The position numbers and the translations under genes are program-made. From Linnemannia hyalina (Eukaryota > Mortierellomycota > Mortierellomycetes > Mortierellales > Mortierellaceae), in assembly GCA_019671135.1 (NCBI GenBank), contig JAHRHY010000003.1:2108001-2172000 (forward strand): 64,000 nucleotides of DNA, written 5' to 3'. The notes below the pieces were generated by a model, which was not told the origin of the DNA, did no database searches, and saw only the letters and a program-made list of their open reading frames with translations. Position 1 is the first letter of the stretch; each line of letters begins with the position of its first letter. This document shows positions 25,009 through 36,892 of this stretch, one piece after another.

Positions 25009-25410
25009 TTGCCCTTCGTTCTTTTTTTTCTTTTCTTTCTTTTCTTTCTGTTCGTTTAGTATCTTGTTTTCTTCTGTCTATTATCTGTTCTTCTTCTTCC
25101 TCCTTGTAATATTCCCGATAACTTTGAAGTTTTACCATTGCCAAAACATGGTCATAACTCGTAGTCATTTGTAACATAGTACCCTGTATCATATACCATT
25201 CGCAAAAGTAAAGTAGACTACCATACATATCTTAATCGCCAATTTGCTTTTGAAATGGTGACTGGTCTTTTGTAGAAGGGCAGAGTTGATTTTTTTTCCC
25301 AGGGTCGACACCTCTTTCTCAAAAGACATAAAAGAGGGTGGAGTGATCTCGGTGTTTCTTTGTTTTCCCCACACCTCATTCCCCCTTCTCATTCACACAC
25401 TACATTCACA

Positions 25411-26908
25411 ATGACCTCAAGCATCGTTGTCTACGGCGGTTCTGGCGCTCTCGGCCGCGCCATTGTCTCGCACTTTATCAAGCAGCAGTGGGTAAGTTGT
25501 CTCTTTCGTTTTTCTTTACTATCTCTAGGAGTCTCCTGTGTTAGCTTAGGCTTACCAAGTAAACGCCAGTCTTCACGATAAATGGTACAGTGTTAACACT
25601 GCCGTGTTTTACCTTAATCTAATGTAGGCTGTCACCTCGGTCGATTTCAATGCTAACCAGGAGGCTACCACCAACATCTTGCTCGAGAAGAACGATACTT
25701 TGGAGCAGCAGGGAGAACGTGTTGTTGGCGCCGTTAGCGGTCAGGTTGACGCGATCGTCTGCGTTGCCGGTGGATGGGCTGGCGGAAACGCTGCCTCCAA
25801 GGGTAAGTCCCAAAGCAAAAGCTAACGACAAAGACTTCCCTTGCGAATCCATGGGAAAAAAAAGGCTAACGGACAATTTGAGGATGTTGTTGGGGGATGT
25901 TGGGTTGTGCTGTTTATTTTTGCAGTGGTACTAATAATTTTCTCACCCTTGGTCTCATTTAATCTCCTTGCTCTCTCTCTGAATAGACTTGTTTGCCAAC
26001 TCCGAGTTGATGTGGAAGCAGTCTGTTCACTCATCCCTGGTTGCCTCCCACCTGGCCTCTAAGTCCTTGAAGGCGTAAGTTATGAGAGGTGGTTTCTTTC
26101 AGGAGTGACACGAGAAGGGCGACAAGTCTTGTTTTTTGACACGAAAGCAAAGCAAACTAATTCTTTTTTCTCTTCCCTGGGACATGTTGTTGGTTGATAG
26201 TGGCGGTTTGTTGACTTTGACTGGTGCCTTCCCTGCCCAGAAGGGTACCCCCTTCATGATCGGTTACGGTATGGCCAAGGCTGCCGTCCACCAGTTGGTT
26301 GCCAGTTTGGCTGGACCTGACTCTGGCATCCCCGCCGACGCCAAGGTTAACGCCATCCTTCCGTAAGTGATTGACAAACTGAACTGGATCGCAGGATATT
26401 CGTCTTTGTTTTTGATACAATGTGTTTGTTTAGTACTTTGAGGAGGCGCATGTGTGTTTCTAATTTCTGACCAATCCATATTTCCTTTTCTGCCATTTCT
26501 CCACATCTTGAACTTTTGTCACTGGATGCACGCGTCATTTCGTATTCTCGTTCTGGCTGGATTCGATTCTCTGTTACACGTGGATTCACACACAGCGTTA
26601 CCTTGGATACCCCTATGAACCGCGCTGGCATGCCCGGTGCCGACTTCAGCTCGTGGACTCCCTGCTCCGAGGTTGCCGAGTAAGGACAAAACCGATTTCA
26701 AATCGCAATTTGCACGCATCTAGCTGGCAATTCAGCTGGAGTTTGTGAGCTATATCTGTTCGGTTGGTATGTTGTATTAACTAATAGCATGTTCATATCT
26801 TTCAATAGGACCCTCTATGGATGGGCAACAAACGCCATCCCCGTCACCTCGGGCAAGCTTGTCGAGATTGTCACCAAGGAGAGCAAGACTACTTACACCG
26901 AGAAGTAA
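25411..26908 (+). CDS. QDPR: Quinonoid dihydropteridine reductase
   Basis: Six exons: 25411-25491, 25628-25802, 25987-26074, 26201-26362, 26596-26679 and 26809-26908 (690 nt, 229 aa). Short-chain dehydrogenase fold with the N-terminal nucleotide site [13 protein letters not shown], the family-specific [11 protein letters not shown]...LMWKQSV, the catalytic YxxxK in [12 protein letters not shown], and [19 protein letters not shown]. These match animal QDPR closely. The enzyme regenerates tetrahydrobiopterin with NAD(P)H for aromatic amino acid hydroxylases. That pathway is rare in fungi but known in Mortierella alpina, which is one reason for the taxonomic suggestion. Intron density is unusually high for so short a gene. 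Acts in the cytosol; no targeting signal. Confidence 0.95.
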
Positions 26909-26971
26909 ATGGTGCGTCAAGCAGGGACAAAGGCAAAAATGCAAGCTACCATTCGATCATCGCACACCAAA

Positions 26972-26977
26972 AATAAA
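26972..26977 (+). terminator. Polyadenylation signal AATAAA of QDPR
   Basis: Exact AATAAA 64 nt after the QDPR stop and 132 nt before the next ATG. The QDPR 3' UTR and the acetyltransferase promoter therefore share about 200 bp. Confidence 0.5.
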
Positions 26978-27108
26978 AAACGACACTAGCATTTCGTTCG
27001 TTACAATATAATGGAACTGAGGAAAACGTAAAATAGGAACTCCAATCACTTTTTTCTTTCCGACTCCTCCATCAACTCATCTTCTTTCATTCGACCCCCA
27101 AAAGTAAC

Positions 27109-28026
27109 ATGGCAGCCCCCGACCTTCACGCCGCTGTTACTAATGCAGAGCGCGAAACCACCGGCACCGACGCGCTCAGTCTTTCTGTCCAGGACTATGC
27201 AACCATTCTCGAGCAAGTGTACAAGATCACCCTCCTCCCTCCAGACCTGGATACCACTGCCGAAGATAATATGCTGGCCTGTCGGATTTATGACTGTATG
27301 GATCCACTTCTGGTCCTAGGGCGACAACGGAGCAACGAAATCACCACCCTCTTCAACGCCCTACCGTCCTCTGATCCCAGCACTGGTTCGACCTCAGAAG
27401 AGCACCAGCAGCATGAAGCGCTGAAACACAAGCGGCAGGCGTTACTCAACCTCCTAACGCGTGGGAAGTTGGGCCATGGGTGCAGGATCGACCCCCCATT
27501 TCAGGTCGACTATGGTCACAACATGACCTTGGGCGACAAGGTCATCTGGGGTCCCAATGGCGTCGCACTCGACTGTGCGCCCATCTCGATCGGCGACAGG
27601 ACGATCCTCGGACAGGGTGTGAGGCTCTTTGGCGCCACACATCCACTCAACCCGCTCCTGCGGTACCCTGTCCGACAGTTTGATTTCTCGATGGAGATTC
27701 ATATTGGCAAGGACTGTTGGTTGGGGGGTGGGGTTATTGTTTGCCCGGGTGTGAGGATTGGAGATGGAGTGACAGTGTTGCCGGGGAGTGTTGTTACCAA
27801 GAATGTGCCGTCGTTTACTGTTGTCGCCGGGTGTCCTGCGAGGGTTGTGAAAGTGCTGGAGAGGGAGGGGTGTGAGGATGAGTGGCGGGCGTTGGTGGCG
27901 TTCTTGAAAAGCGGGAAGGTAGAGAGTAAGGAAGAGGAAGAGGAAGAAGGGCTGGCTAGTAGGAGGATAGAAGAGTTTTTCGATCAGTGGAGACCTCCTG
28001 CTGTCGAGACCATGGCCCTTCCCTAG
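27109..28026 (+). CDS. Sugar O-acetyltransferase, maltose/galactoside acetyltransferase type
   Basis: Single exon, 305 aa, in a window where most genes are split. Residues about 60-90 match the N-terminal 'Mac' helix region of maltose acetyltransferases (MLACRIYDCMDPLLVLGRQR). A Ser/Gln-rich insert precedes the left-handed beta-helix: DYGHNMTLGDKVIW, then PISIGDRTILGQGVRLFGAT-HPLN with the catalytic histidine, then IHIGKDCWLGGGVIVCPGVR and IGDGVTVLPGSVVTKNVPSF. Hexapeptide acetyltransferases of this group move acetyl from acetyl-CoA to sugar hydroxyls as trimers. The C-terminus adds about 50 residues with a poly-Glu run not found in bacterial LacA/Maa. Substrate unknown; cytosolic. Confidence 0.88.
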   Translation: MAAPDLHAAVTNAERETTGTDALSLSVQDYATILEQVYKITLLPPDLDTTAEDNMLACRIYDCMDPLLVLGRQRSNEITTLFNALPSSDPSTGSTSEEHQQHEALKHKRQALLNLLTRGKLGHGCRIDPPFQVDYGHNMTLGDKVIWGPNGVALDCAPISIGDRTILGQGVRLFGATHPLNPLLRYPVRQFDFSMEIHIGKDCWLGGGVIVCPGVRIGDGVTVLPGSVVTKNVPSFTVVAGCPARVVKVLEREGCEDEWRALVAFLKSGKVESKEEEEEEGLASRRIEEFFDQWRPPAVETMALP

Positions 28027-28889
28027 AACAAGTAGCTACCTTCGCATCATCAATTGAATTATTCACACGCCCTGGACAACAACGACTACGCATTTTTTGC
28101 GGCGTTTTTTTTTAAATGTTTTGTGCATGGTCAGGCCTGTCTGTGTGATTTAGGATGATTGGAAAGAGAGGGTTGGAATCGTATATCTTGTGTGCGCATT
28201 CTGAGAGAGACGTACGTGTTTGTGTCTCTTTTTTCCTTCACAACTCCACGGCAGCCTGTCCCTTCAATTCTAATTACCTACCTAACCTGCGAGATACAAT
28301 AAGAGAGTCGCCTCTGCTGGTAATATGTTTTCTCCTTCTGACAGGCCTTAGAGATTGCAGTGATAAGAATCAGCTTGAGGCAACGGCATTCAGTCATGAG
28401 GCTTTGCATCCGCTTCAGGAATAGATCCGCTGGACAAATGAATATCTGTGTAGCCAATTGATGGTAAGGGGAACCAGTTGACTGCTGTACACGTTGGACT
28501 ATGCGACGCTGGCGCGATGTATATGGATCCACGTTATCGGCGTGCGAGTTCCCGCTCAAAAATGTGCGACGATGCGCCTTGGAAAGAGGTATTAATTGCA
28601 ATTGATAATAACGTGCTGTTCATTTTTTTGGTCTTGCGGGAAAGTTCTTACCAACATGGTTTCTCTTTTCGTCCTCTTGTTTATAGCAATATACCACCGA
28701 CTCCTGAGACGAGTCAAGGAGTTATCCGGGAGGAATACGACAGCGGCGAATGGGTAGGGGGGTTTCACGTCGATCTCAATGGCCTGTTTTATCGGTCTCG
28801 TATCATCAAATGCATATTTGGTTACAGGAACAGATTGAGCGACACCTGTTTGCATCGCGTCAGCCCAAGACTCGCAACCAGTACCGTCC
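28027..28889. other. Spacer without clear gene
   Basis: Downstream of the acetyltransferase. A minus-strand 114-codon open frame (28592-28936) exists, but it has no recognisable domain and partly lies opposite a plus-strand segment with better coding character, so I did not call it. Confidence 0.4.
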
Positions 28890-30070
28890 GCGTTCATCAG
28901 CAGGAAGGATCCAATTCCAACCTTTGACAAGGTCAAATCGGCGTTCTATTTTCTACGCGAAAAGTTATCGGAAGTCGACTATAACAGCAAAGGATTCCAC
29001 AGTTTGTTCAAGACCAAAGAAACAAAGCGGATCGAACAGTATGTTAGGTTGTCAAGTCGTTCAACTGGCCCATTTTGTTTTGTCGATCGTGTTGGATTAA
29101 TCGCTAGCTGGCTGACTTTGCTTTCTTTTCAATTGAATAGTCCTACGATCCTATCAAAGAGGCGAATGGCAGGGCGTTGTTGAGGAGGCATGGAGAGTTA
29201 GTGGATCAAAGGTGAAACTGGCGTATCGTCGATCGCCGAATAGCTACAGGCCCCAACGCCGCCATCGCCTAATACACCCTGGACGACCTTGCAGCACTGT
29301 TCGATTAGAACGGCTTTTGTCAGTTCCAGGTCGAAACCTCTATCGCCTAGCGTTGTGCGGAGACGGATCCCCCGGAGAATCATGTCGATTTTGATGGTGA
29401 ATCGGATATTTTTCTATCATCTACCAATCGACACGGCGATGGCATCACTTGGAATCGGGACAGCTGATCAGGAACAAGAAAGCGCAGGGTGTCAGCATAC
29501 CCGATATCCAGTCAGCTCGTCACCTTCTGTTGGCGGCGTGGTAGCGGGACACGACTACCTTTATGGGTATACTACTTGGGATTGGCTTGAAGTATGAGAT
29601 TGCTGGCAACCTGAGCCTGAAAGCGGGAGAGGATCTGTACCTATCCAGGACCAATCGCGAAGTTTGTTGCTCAAATGCGACCCAAAGTCAGAAATGCCCG
29701 GGTCATGCACAGTTATCGCCACTTTTACAGACTCAGCTCATCGTCAACGCAAACATCTTCAACCATACCATCAATACGATCTTCGGCTTTCAGGATGATG
29801 CAGCACTCATCCCTATACAGAAACAGGATCGACCAAGTTGTTTACAATGCGGTTCATCGCCGCCGCAGCTGTATCTGGAGACAAAGCATCAGGTGGACCG
29901 ATATCGACCTCAACCAAGTCACCCTCTACCGACCTCCAGTTCAGTCAAGGACCATCAGGACAAACCCCCGTCGAGACCGTCGTCGCCTTCGAAACCGGCG
30001 CCACCCACGAGCTTGATATCGAAATCGTTGCAAACATTGATAACGTCGGATGCATGGTTGGGCGTCTACA
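28890..30070 (+). pseudogene. Decayed protein-coding gene, family unknown
   Basis: Several plus-strand segments have convincing protein character but cannot be joined into an open gene. About 28900-29040 reads FDKVKSAFYFLREKLSEVD. The block from 29141 reads DPIKEANGRALLRRHGELVD, then YTLDDLAALFD, with five in-frame stops at 29213, 29270, 29306, 29348 and 29465. A block at about 29560 reads GIGLKYEIAGNLSLKAGEDL. A block at about 29950-30060 reads VETVVAFETGATHELDIEIV with strongly C-ending codons like neighbouring real genes. Frames differ between blocks. I do not recognise the family. A rapidly evolving gene with unrecognised introns is the alternative, but five stops in one otherwise continuous frame argue against it. 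Confidence 0.5.
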
Positions 30071-31979
30071 AAGTAAGTTACTCTGTTTTTTTTTGTATGG
30101 GGTATCGTCAACAGCTTGATTCATCTTCATCGCCAACAGACTCGTCACACAGTGGATCCTGCAAGTAATCACACAAGCCATTCAAACCCATTCGACTATT
30201 TTTCAAGTGTGAAAACAAACCGGTCCGACTTTCACCAATCCAGAATTCCAAGCGACATTCAAACAGTCCAGGTAGACGCATTGCCGCATCCAGGCAGGTT
30301 GGTGACGACGAGTTTTATCGCACAAGAACGGAGCCACGAATGTTGTCGACATCATCTCGAACAGGATATCGAGGGGATTGTTCAGGTCGTCAAATGATAG
30401 CCGTCTGCTCATCTTCAAAATACTAGATTCCGGGACGAGATTTCAAAGCAGGGCAACCGATATCAAATCCTGTGCCACCAAAGGTTACGAAAGAAGTCTT
30501 CCTCCTGTATGTCTCCGCTGACAGCAAAAAAAGGTTGAATGACAAAGTCACTCTTGGCATCTTGATATCGTCTGGACGTGTGGTCGTTTGAACGATATGC
30601 CCCGCCACCTGTATGAACTAGTATTTATACTAAAAGGTAAGGGTTCGCGAAAGAAAGTAATAGCCCTGAACAAAAACTAAGACTTCGAAAAAGAATGGCC
30701 GCTCAAAAAAAATAGTAGCGGCCCTGAAAGAACAGCAGCCCTGAAATAAACTGGTCTTGAAACAATGAGAAGGTCATCAAGCGTATCCTGATACACGGCG
30801 TGATCATTCATAGCTTGCGACAGACAGGTTTGAAAATGTTTAATAAAAGTGCTCAATGGCTGTTAGCAAATGAAGTAAGGATGATTGGGATAATGAAAGG
30901 GTTGAATTAATGAGTTGACGCTCTCAGCTCTTGGCTGTAGCGGCATTTTCCATATTAACCCGTGCCCTCCGTCAAAAACGATCGATGTTAACCCTTAAGC
31001 AATTTGTGACGTGTGCGATGGATGGATTTACAGTATAAAAGAAAATCCATCGATCGCATCGACGGATGCATCTTCCTTCCCAACATCCATCCATACCCCA
31101 AGCTACTCCAAGGTAAGACCATACACCATCGTAGAATGTCCTCAAAGGCCCCCGGAGTGTTACTATAATGCACCATCATTGTTATCTGCGTTTTATTTGT
31201 GTTGTTTGGAGTAAAAACAATGGATGTAATCGATGCGATGGATGATTACGGATGCTTGGGTGGCGGGCAGCCAATTACTGTGGGATTTTGGTGGCGCCCA
31301 GGACAAAAAAACGTCTTGCCCTATGCGGGTGGCGTGTACGTGCTGACACTCTCTCCCTGTGAACAGACCTCATCTGCGCTCGACGATGGTCATCCTCATT
31401 CGCCATGTTCCTTTTACCCCCTTTTTGTTCTGTCATCTTGTCTCGGTCTGTTTCACTGCTCCCTCCTTTCATTCCACTCCGTTCTTTGTTATAATCTGAA
31501 CGACCTGATGAGCTCAGACACTAGAGTTCACAGGCACTGAACCATATTCCCTCTTCATTTTCTTTGTTTTTATGTTTTTGGTGAGCTGGGCAGGTTGTTG
31601 GCTACGGGTTACTCGCCTGTCTCTGTCAGTTTGTCTGTCGAGTGAGTGTGCCACTTAGTTTTTCCCCTTGATGCATTTATCATCCCTGTCCCTTTTTACT
31701 GCAGCGTCTGCACGGATTGCATTGTTTGCTGCTGTAGTTTCGACGAGAGGCGTAGCGTAAAGCATTGACGAGTTGTGCAACCACCGCACTGTCTATCTGT
31801 GACCTGTCTGAGTCAATATGTCTCGCTCTCTACGTCGTCAATAACTTCATTGCTATTGCCACATGCTAACTGCTACTCATTTCCAATCACCGCTCACTAG
31901 AACAACCGCCCTTCCTCCCCACGTTCTTGCGCCTGCTTCCCCGTCCACCCATCCCCAGCACCGTCTGTTTAGCTCCACC
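30071..31979. other. Spacer between the gene relic and PP1
   Basis: Apart from the foldback I see no gene. Residual coding-like fragments continue to about 30600 in changing frames. The last 400 bp form the PP1 promoter and leader, rich in C/T and GTCTGT-like words. Confidence 0.4.
31014..31058. repeat. Imperfect inverted repeat (foldback) with TATAAAA in the loop
   Basis: Arms 31014-31029 and 31043-31058 are inverted repeats matching at 15 of 16 positions. The 13-nt loop contains TATAAAA (31034-31040). Related GCGATGGATG / GATGCAT words recur at 31059-31075, 31083-31096 and 31220-31252, so the local block looks like a repeat family fragment or mobile-element remnant. Confidence 0.5.
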
Positions 31980-33276
31980 ATGAGCGACGTTAACATCGAT
32001 ATCGATAACATTATCGAAAGGCTCCTTGAAGGTAGATACTAAATTCTTTGCTTTTCACGGAGACAATATCTATGTTACTTGTTGCTTCTGGCCCCATTAC
32101 TGTGATTGTCTGCTCAACCGACACTCAAAAACGTGGGTTTCTCTTTTGACAGTCCTAATGTTGAAAACCACCTCCTTAATTATTCATCTCTTCTCATCTA
32201 CTATGCATGCATTGTTGTTATAGTCCGCGGCTCCCGCCCTGGAAAGCAAGTGCAGCTAGCCGAACACGAGATCAGGTTCTTGTGCACGACCGCACGCGAG
32301 ATCTTCATGTCCCAGCCCATCCTGCTCGAACTCGAGGCCCCCATTAAGATATGCGGTGACATCCACGGTCAATACTACGACTTGCTCCGTCTCTTCGAGT
32401 ACGGCGGTTTCCCTCCCGAGGCCAACTACCTCTTCCTGGGAGACTATGTCGACCGCGGCAAGCAGTCGCTCGAGGTCATCTGCCTGTTGTTTGCCTACAA
32501 GATCAAGTACCCCGAGAATTTTTTTGTCCTTCGCGGTAACCACGAGTGCGCCAGCACGAACCGTATTTATGGTTTCTATGATGAGTGCAAACGCCGCTAC
32601 AACATCAAGTTGTGGAAGACCTTTACCGATTGCTTCAACTGTCTCCCCGTCGCTGCCATTGTTGACGAGAAGATTTTCTGTATGCATGGTGGTCTCTCGC
32701 CTGACCTGTTGAACATGGAACAGATCCGTCGCGTGATGCGTCCTACCGATATCCCCGATACTGGTCTCTTGTGCGACTTGCTCTGGTCGGACCCCGACAA
32801 GGACATTACTGGCTGGAGTGAAAACGACCGTGGAGTCTCGTTCACGTTTGGACCAGATGTGGTCAGTCGATTCTTGCAGAAGCACGATATGGACCTTGTC
32901 TGCCGCGCGCATCAGGTCGTCGAGGACGGTTACGATTTCTTTGCCAAGCGTCAGCTTGTTACCTTGTTCTCTGCACCCAACTACTGCGGTGAGTTCGATA
33001 ACGCCGGAGCCATGATGAGCGTCGACGAGACCTTGATGTGTTCCTTCCAGGTAAATATCCTTTTCATTCCTATCGCTTTCCTTAGTATTTCTTCCATGCC
33101 CTGCTTATTGCTTCTGATGCTAACTGCACCTTTCTCTCATTGTACTACTCACACTTAAACAGATCTTGAAACCAGCGGAGAAGAAGCAAAAGTACTCGTA
33201 CGGTGCTCTGGGCGCGGGGAGGCCGGTGACGCCCCCAAGAGGCAAGAAGAAGAAAGAGATGGCCAAGGTCACATAA
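31980..33276 (+). CDS. GLC7: Serine/threonine protein phosphatase PP1 catalytic subunit
   Basis: Three exons: 31980-32031, 32224-33050 and 33163-33276 (993 nt, 330 aa). The core contains the PPP metallophosphatase motifs: [74 protein letters not shown] and [13 protein letters not shown]. All metal-ligating Asp/His/Asn residues are present. [17 protein letters not shown] includes the Cys of the microcystin-reactive loop. The last exon gives a basic tail ([13 protein letters not shown]) in place of the usual TPPR ending. PP1 acts with regulatory subunits in glycogen metabolism, mitosis and polarity. Highly conserved and complete. Confidence 0.97.
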
Positions 33277-36200
33277 ACGACCGGCTCGCCTTCCCCCGTT
33301 TCGCGCCTCATCGTTGTGCTTGCGACCAAGGGAAAATAGCAAAGTGCGCTCAACCAGCCAAGTTTGCATTTCTCCTCTTCTTTCCATCTTCGTACCCACC
33401 TACTTTCTTCTCCAGCATGATATGCTCTTCCCAATTACCAGTTGTATATTTTTTGTTCAATATTTTCACCCACACTCTTTACCCCCATTACCCTAGTTCA
33501 CATACTTTGTTCCAACAGTCCTTATTCATTAAAAAAAAGGAAAAAAACGATTGCTAAGCATCTCTCGCTGCTCTTCGAGATAGAGATAGACATGATGATA
33601 ATCTAAAACTTTGCTGGGGTTCAAAAAAAAAAAAAAGGAGAATGCATGGGCTAGGAAGGATTGTTCCTCCTTGACTTCCAGCAACGGACCATATGAAATT
33701 AACAGGATCAACCTTGGCGCTTTTTGCGTCCATAAAGGTAAAGACGAGGAGATACTTGGAGAAACAGGCTGTCGCAGAAACAGACAAATGGGTTGAACGC
33801 AAATGATGCACACAAGTATGATTATATTTATCTTGGCTTTTATGATACCGGTGTTTCCGGGAAGGATCGAGTGGAATGAATGGAAAGCGTTTATGTAGGA
33901 TGGCCCGCTACAAGATCGCTTACCTCTCCTTTTTTTATATTGTTTGGTCGCGAAAGGAGTGGACTTTTACTAGGGTTGCTATCATTTCCTGCTCGTTTTA
34001 TGGTGCAGGTAGCCCAAATATCAAAAGAGATACAGTTCAAGACCACATTCTCTAGGAGGACAACATTGAGAAACGAAAAGTAGTAAAAGTAAAAGAAGCT
34101 CAGACTGGCTCGTGCTTGTAGGTTGTGCGTGCGATAGGATTTTCTGACCTTGGGGTTTTGATCTGTCTCAACACTTAAATAGAGACAAGTGTTCGTTTAT
34201 TCTCTCTTGTGTTGATGGTATCCCTGCTTGTCACGGGTGAGTGAGAAGGAAGCCAGAGACGAGCCATTGAGGAAAAGAAGAACATCTTGGGACGACTGCT
34301 TATGTGCCTGTTCGAACAGGTCTACGAAGGAAACCCAGAAGTCTATTCAGGGTAGAAAAATGGTAGTTTGGATGGATGAAGCAAATGGGGCGAGTGAGTT
34401 GCCGCACGAGAGATGAAAAAGAGACGGAGAGGGAAAAGAAATATAACCCCTCTCCACAACGTTCATATCCTTAGTCCCTGTCAACTTATCTTCGTTAAGT
34501 CAGTTCCCCGCATCGCAGCTTAAAAAAAAGGGGGGGAGGTCCGGTCAGGGGAGAGAAGGAGGGGAGAGATAAAGGTGGGGCTTGTCTGACCCCCCTGCGA
34601 TGAGATAAGATCATTTTTCATTTTGGGTTCACTGTTCTCCTGCCGCTGCAGCTGAAGGCGTTGATTTGTCAAACACGGGCCGCTTGAAGAACGGGTTAAG
34701 GTGTTTAGGATTCTCGAGACAACAATGGATATTCTATCCATTCAGAGTATCTCCAATAGAGTCGCACCTGATTTCAAGGGAAAAGTTAACGAGTGTTACT
34801 CAGGGGAGAGGGTCGAAGGCCAGAGTTGTAGGACCGCTGTTAAGTCCTCAATTGGTACGGGGGGGGGGGAGGGGTTGTAGGTTGAGGGGGGTTGATAGTC
34901 GGGGATAGTGATAATAGCGTCCTAAAGAGTCACACGAAACGATACACTGCAGCGCGCCAGCGAAACTCTTGTCAATACTGCTCTCGTCCAAGAAGTGATG
35001 TGTAAAAGGACAAAGAGCAGACAAGAAGGCTAGGTGCACTACTAACACTATGTCTACTAAAGAATATGACTGCTACCCTAAGGCATCGCCGCCACTGCCT
35101 AGCCACCACATCTTTTTGCAACACGAGTTAATGAATGCGTATAGGTATAGTTTAAGGGGGTCTGAGGTATCCCACGATCACAAGATAGAGAAAAAAGAAT
35201 CAAGGTTCTCATTTTGAGAGTGGGTCAGGTCAAGTCAGGACAGACCAGGTGCCTGTTTGTATCTGTTTATTTCAGAGCGAACAACAACTGTATCAACATA
35301 AACAAACGCACAGGTCAAGAAGGTAAACATATCCAGTGTAACGATGGAAATCTTGACAGGAACAAAAATGTTCAGCCCAAAGTACCCATAAACGGGGATG
35401 CTGCTGCTGTCTGATAGTCGACGTGGTGTCCTATTGCTGCCTAGGAACAGCTTACAACTCGAGAATATCAAACAATTGCTAGAATGTATTCAAGGTTAGA
35501 GCCAAAACGGCGAGGCTTGAGACAGACAGACAATGAATGAACGAGAAAGGAAGTGCGAGAAAGGAAAAGTGAGAAACTATGGAAATGAGGGTCTAGGTCG
35601 TGTGGTTGCGGGATGGTGCGATATGATGCGAGGATGGCATGGTGGCGCCATTTTGTCCGCTTTGGTGCTTCTTGCAGAGCCTGGACACAAGGGACAGAGA
35701 GAGTGTTATTAGGGATAGAAGCGAAACGACCATGTTATCAGTTAGAGTCTGCTGAGAGAACCACGAAATTGAAAAAATAAGAATGGCCGTTCACAACTCT
35801 TGGCCTTTTTCCGATCGGACGGACCGCAACCATGACAGACGAAAAAAAAGGCTCGGTGGCCGTGGTAAAATGCCTAATAAGGCGCTAGTCAGCAATGTTC
35901 GCACACCATCCGGAGAGAGAACGTTCATAACAACTCGAAACATTGCTCACGATTACCATTTCGTCTGCCGCATAATCACCCTTTAATCCCAAAAGTATAA
36001 CTACCGAAGAAAAATAAAGAAGGTATATACTGTCACTACAGTACCCCACCCTCCCCATGGCTCAACCATTGCAAGTTAGCGCGCACTTTGAAGCCAGTGA
36101 TTCTTTGTGACCTGTCTGCATGAGTTGCTGCGAGCGGATTATGGCGTTATCAGATGAGTTGGCCGATTCCAACCCTGGGATTGGCTGGCTGCTGAGGATC

Positions 36201-36892
36201 GAGGGGTTCCAACGAGGCGATTCGGCAGTATTTTCGCTGCTGTTGGCCACTTGGCCGTTGCCGGAGTTTCATCCACCTAAAATTTGCTGCAAGCGGAGGT
36301 TTCTTTTACTTTCTCTGTCGAGGGCCCTTTTGGTCTGGCTTACCTCGTGCAACATGTGTGGGAGTAGGACAGGGCAGGATGTGAAAGAGGACCAAATAGA
36401 AAACTCCTTTAATTATTTTTTTAACCAGTCTCAGACTCCAGTCGTTTTCTTATCCTTTGGTCGTCTTGGCCGCAGACCAACCAACCCAGAGACAGACATT
36501 TTCTCGTGCTAACCCCGTGTAAAATAACGGACCAGTGGTAGAATGACGTGCTTGGACCAGCGAAACCCCTTTGCCATCGAGACGTATCAAGTGCTATCGA
36601 AATACCTTCCCCTGATCCGACAAACGGTCATTCAATGACAGAAGAGAGCTAAAGGCGGAGCCAATTTGTATAAAAGGGTCCCTAACTCTCTCTTCATTTT
36701 TTTTCCTTTGTCCTTCTTTGCTTCTCTGCAAACCACCCTTACTGCCTCATCGCCACCACCCTTCCTTCCTTTCACTCCTTCCATCTTCACACCCTCTCTC
36801 CCCCTCCCTCCACTCCTTTTATTACTCTTATTTCTCTTTCAGACTACCATTCTTTGTAATCCACACATTCTTCATATCCACACACATACATA
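33277..36892. other. 3.6-kb spacer without a supportable gene
   Basis: Contains a PP1 3' UTR, A/T runs (A14 near 33627), a G9-10 run at about 34859 and scattered short frames without motifs. Upstream of 36893 lie a clear TATA box and a C/T-rich leader. Confidence 0.5.
36669..36676 (+). promoter_or_regulatory. TATA box of the amino-acid transporter gene
   Basis: Perfect TATAAAAG, 217 bp upstream of the ATG and followed by a pyrimidine-rich leader. The cleanest core promoter in the window. Confidence 0.6.

Noticed and set aside
28592..28936. 114-codon minus-strand open frame next to the gene relic
   Set aside because: Reads smoothly but has no recognisable domain, and part of it lies opposite a plus-strand block with better coding character. 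It could be reconsidered if a homolog were found.
36525..36600. CAGTGGTAGAATGAC, resembling the D-arm of tRNA-Gly
   Set aside because: No matching T-arm (GGTTCGANNCC) within the next 60 nt. The similar string at 11362-11380 fails for the same reason.
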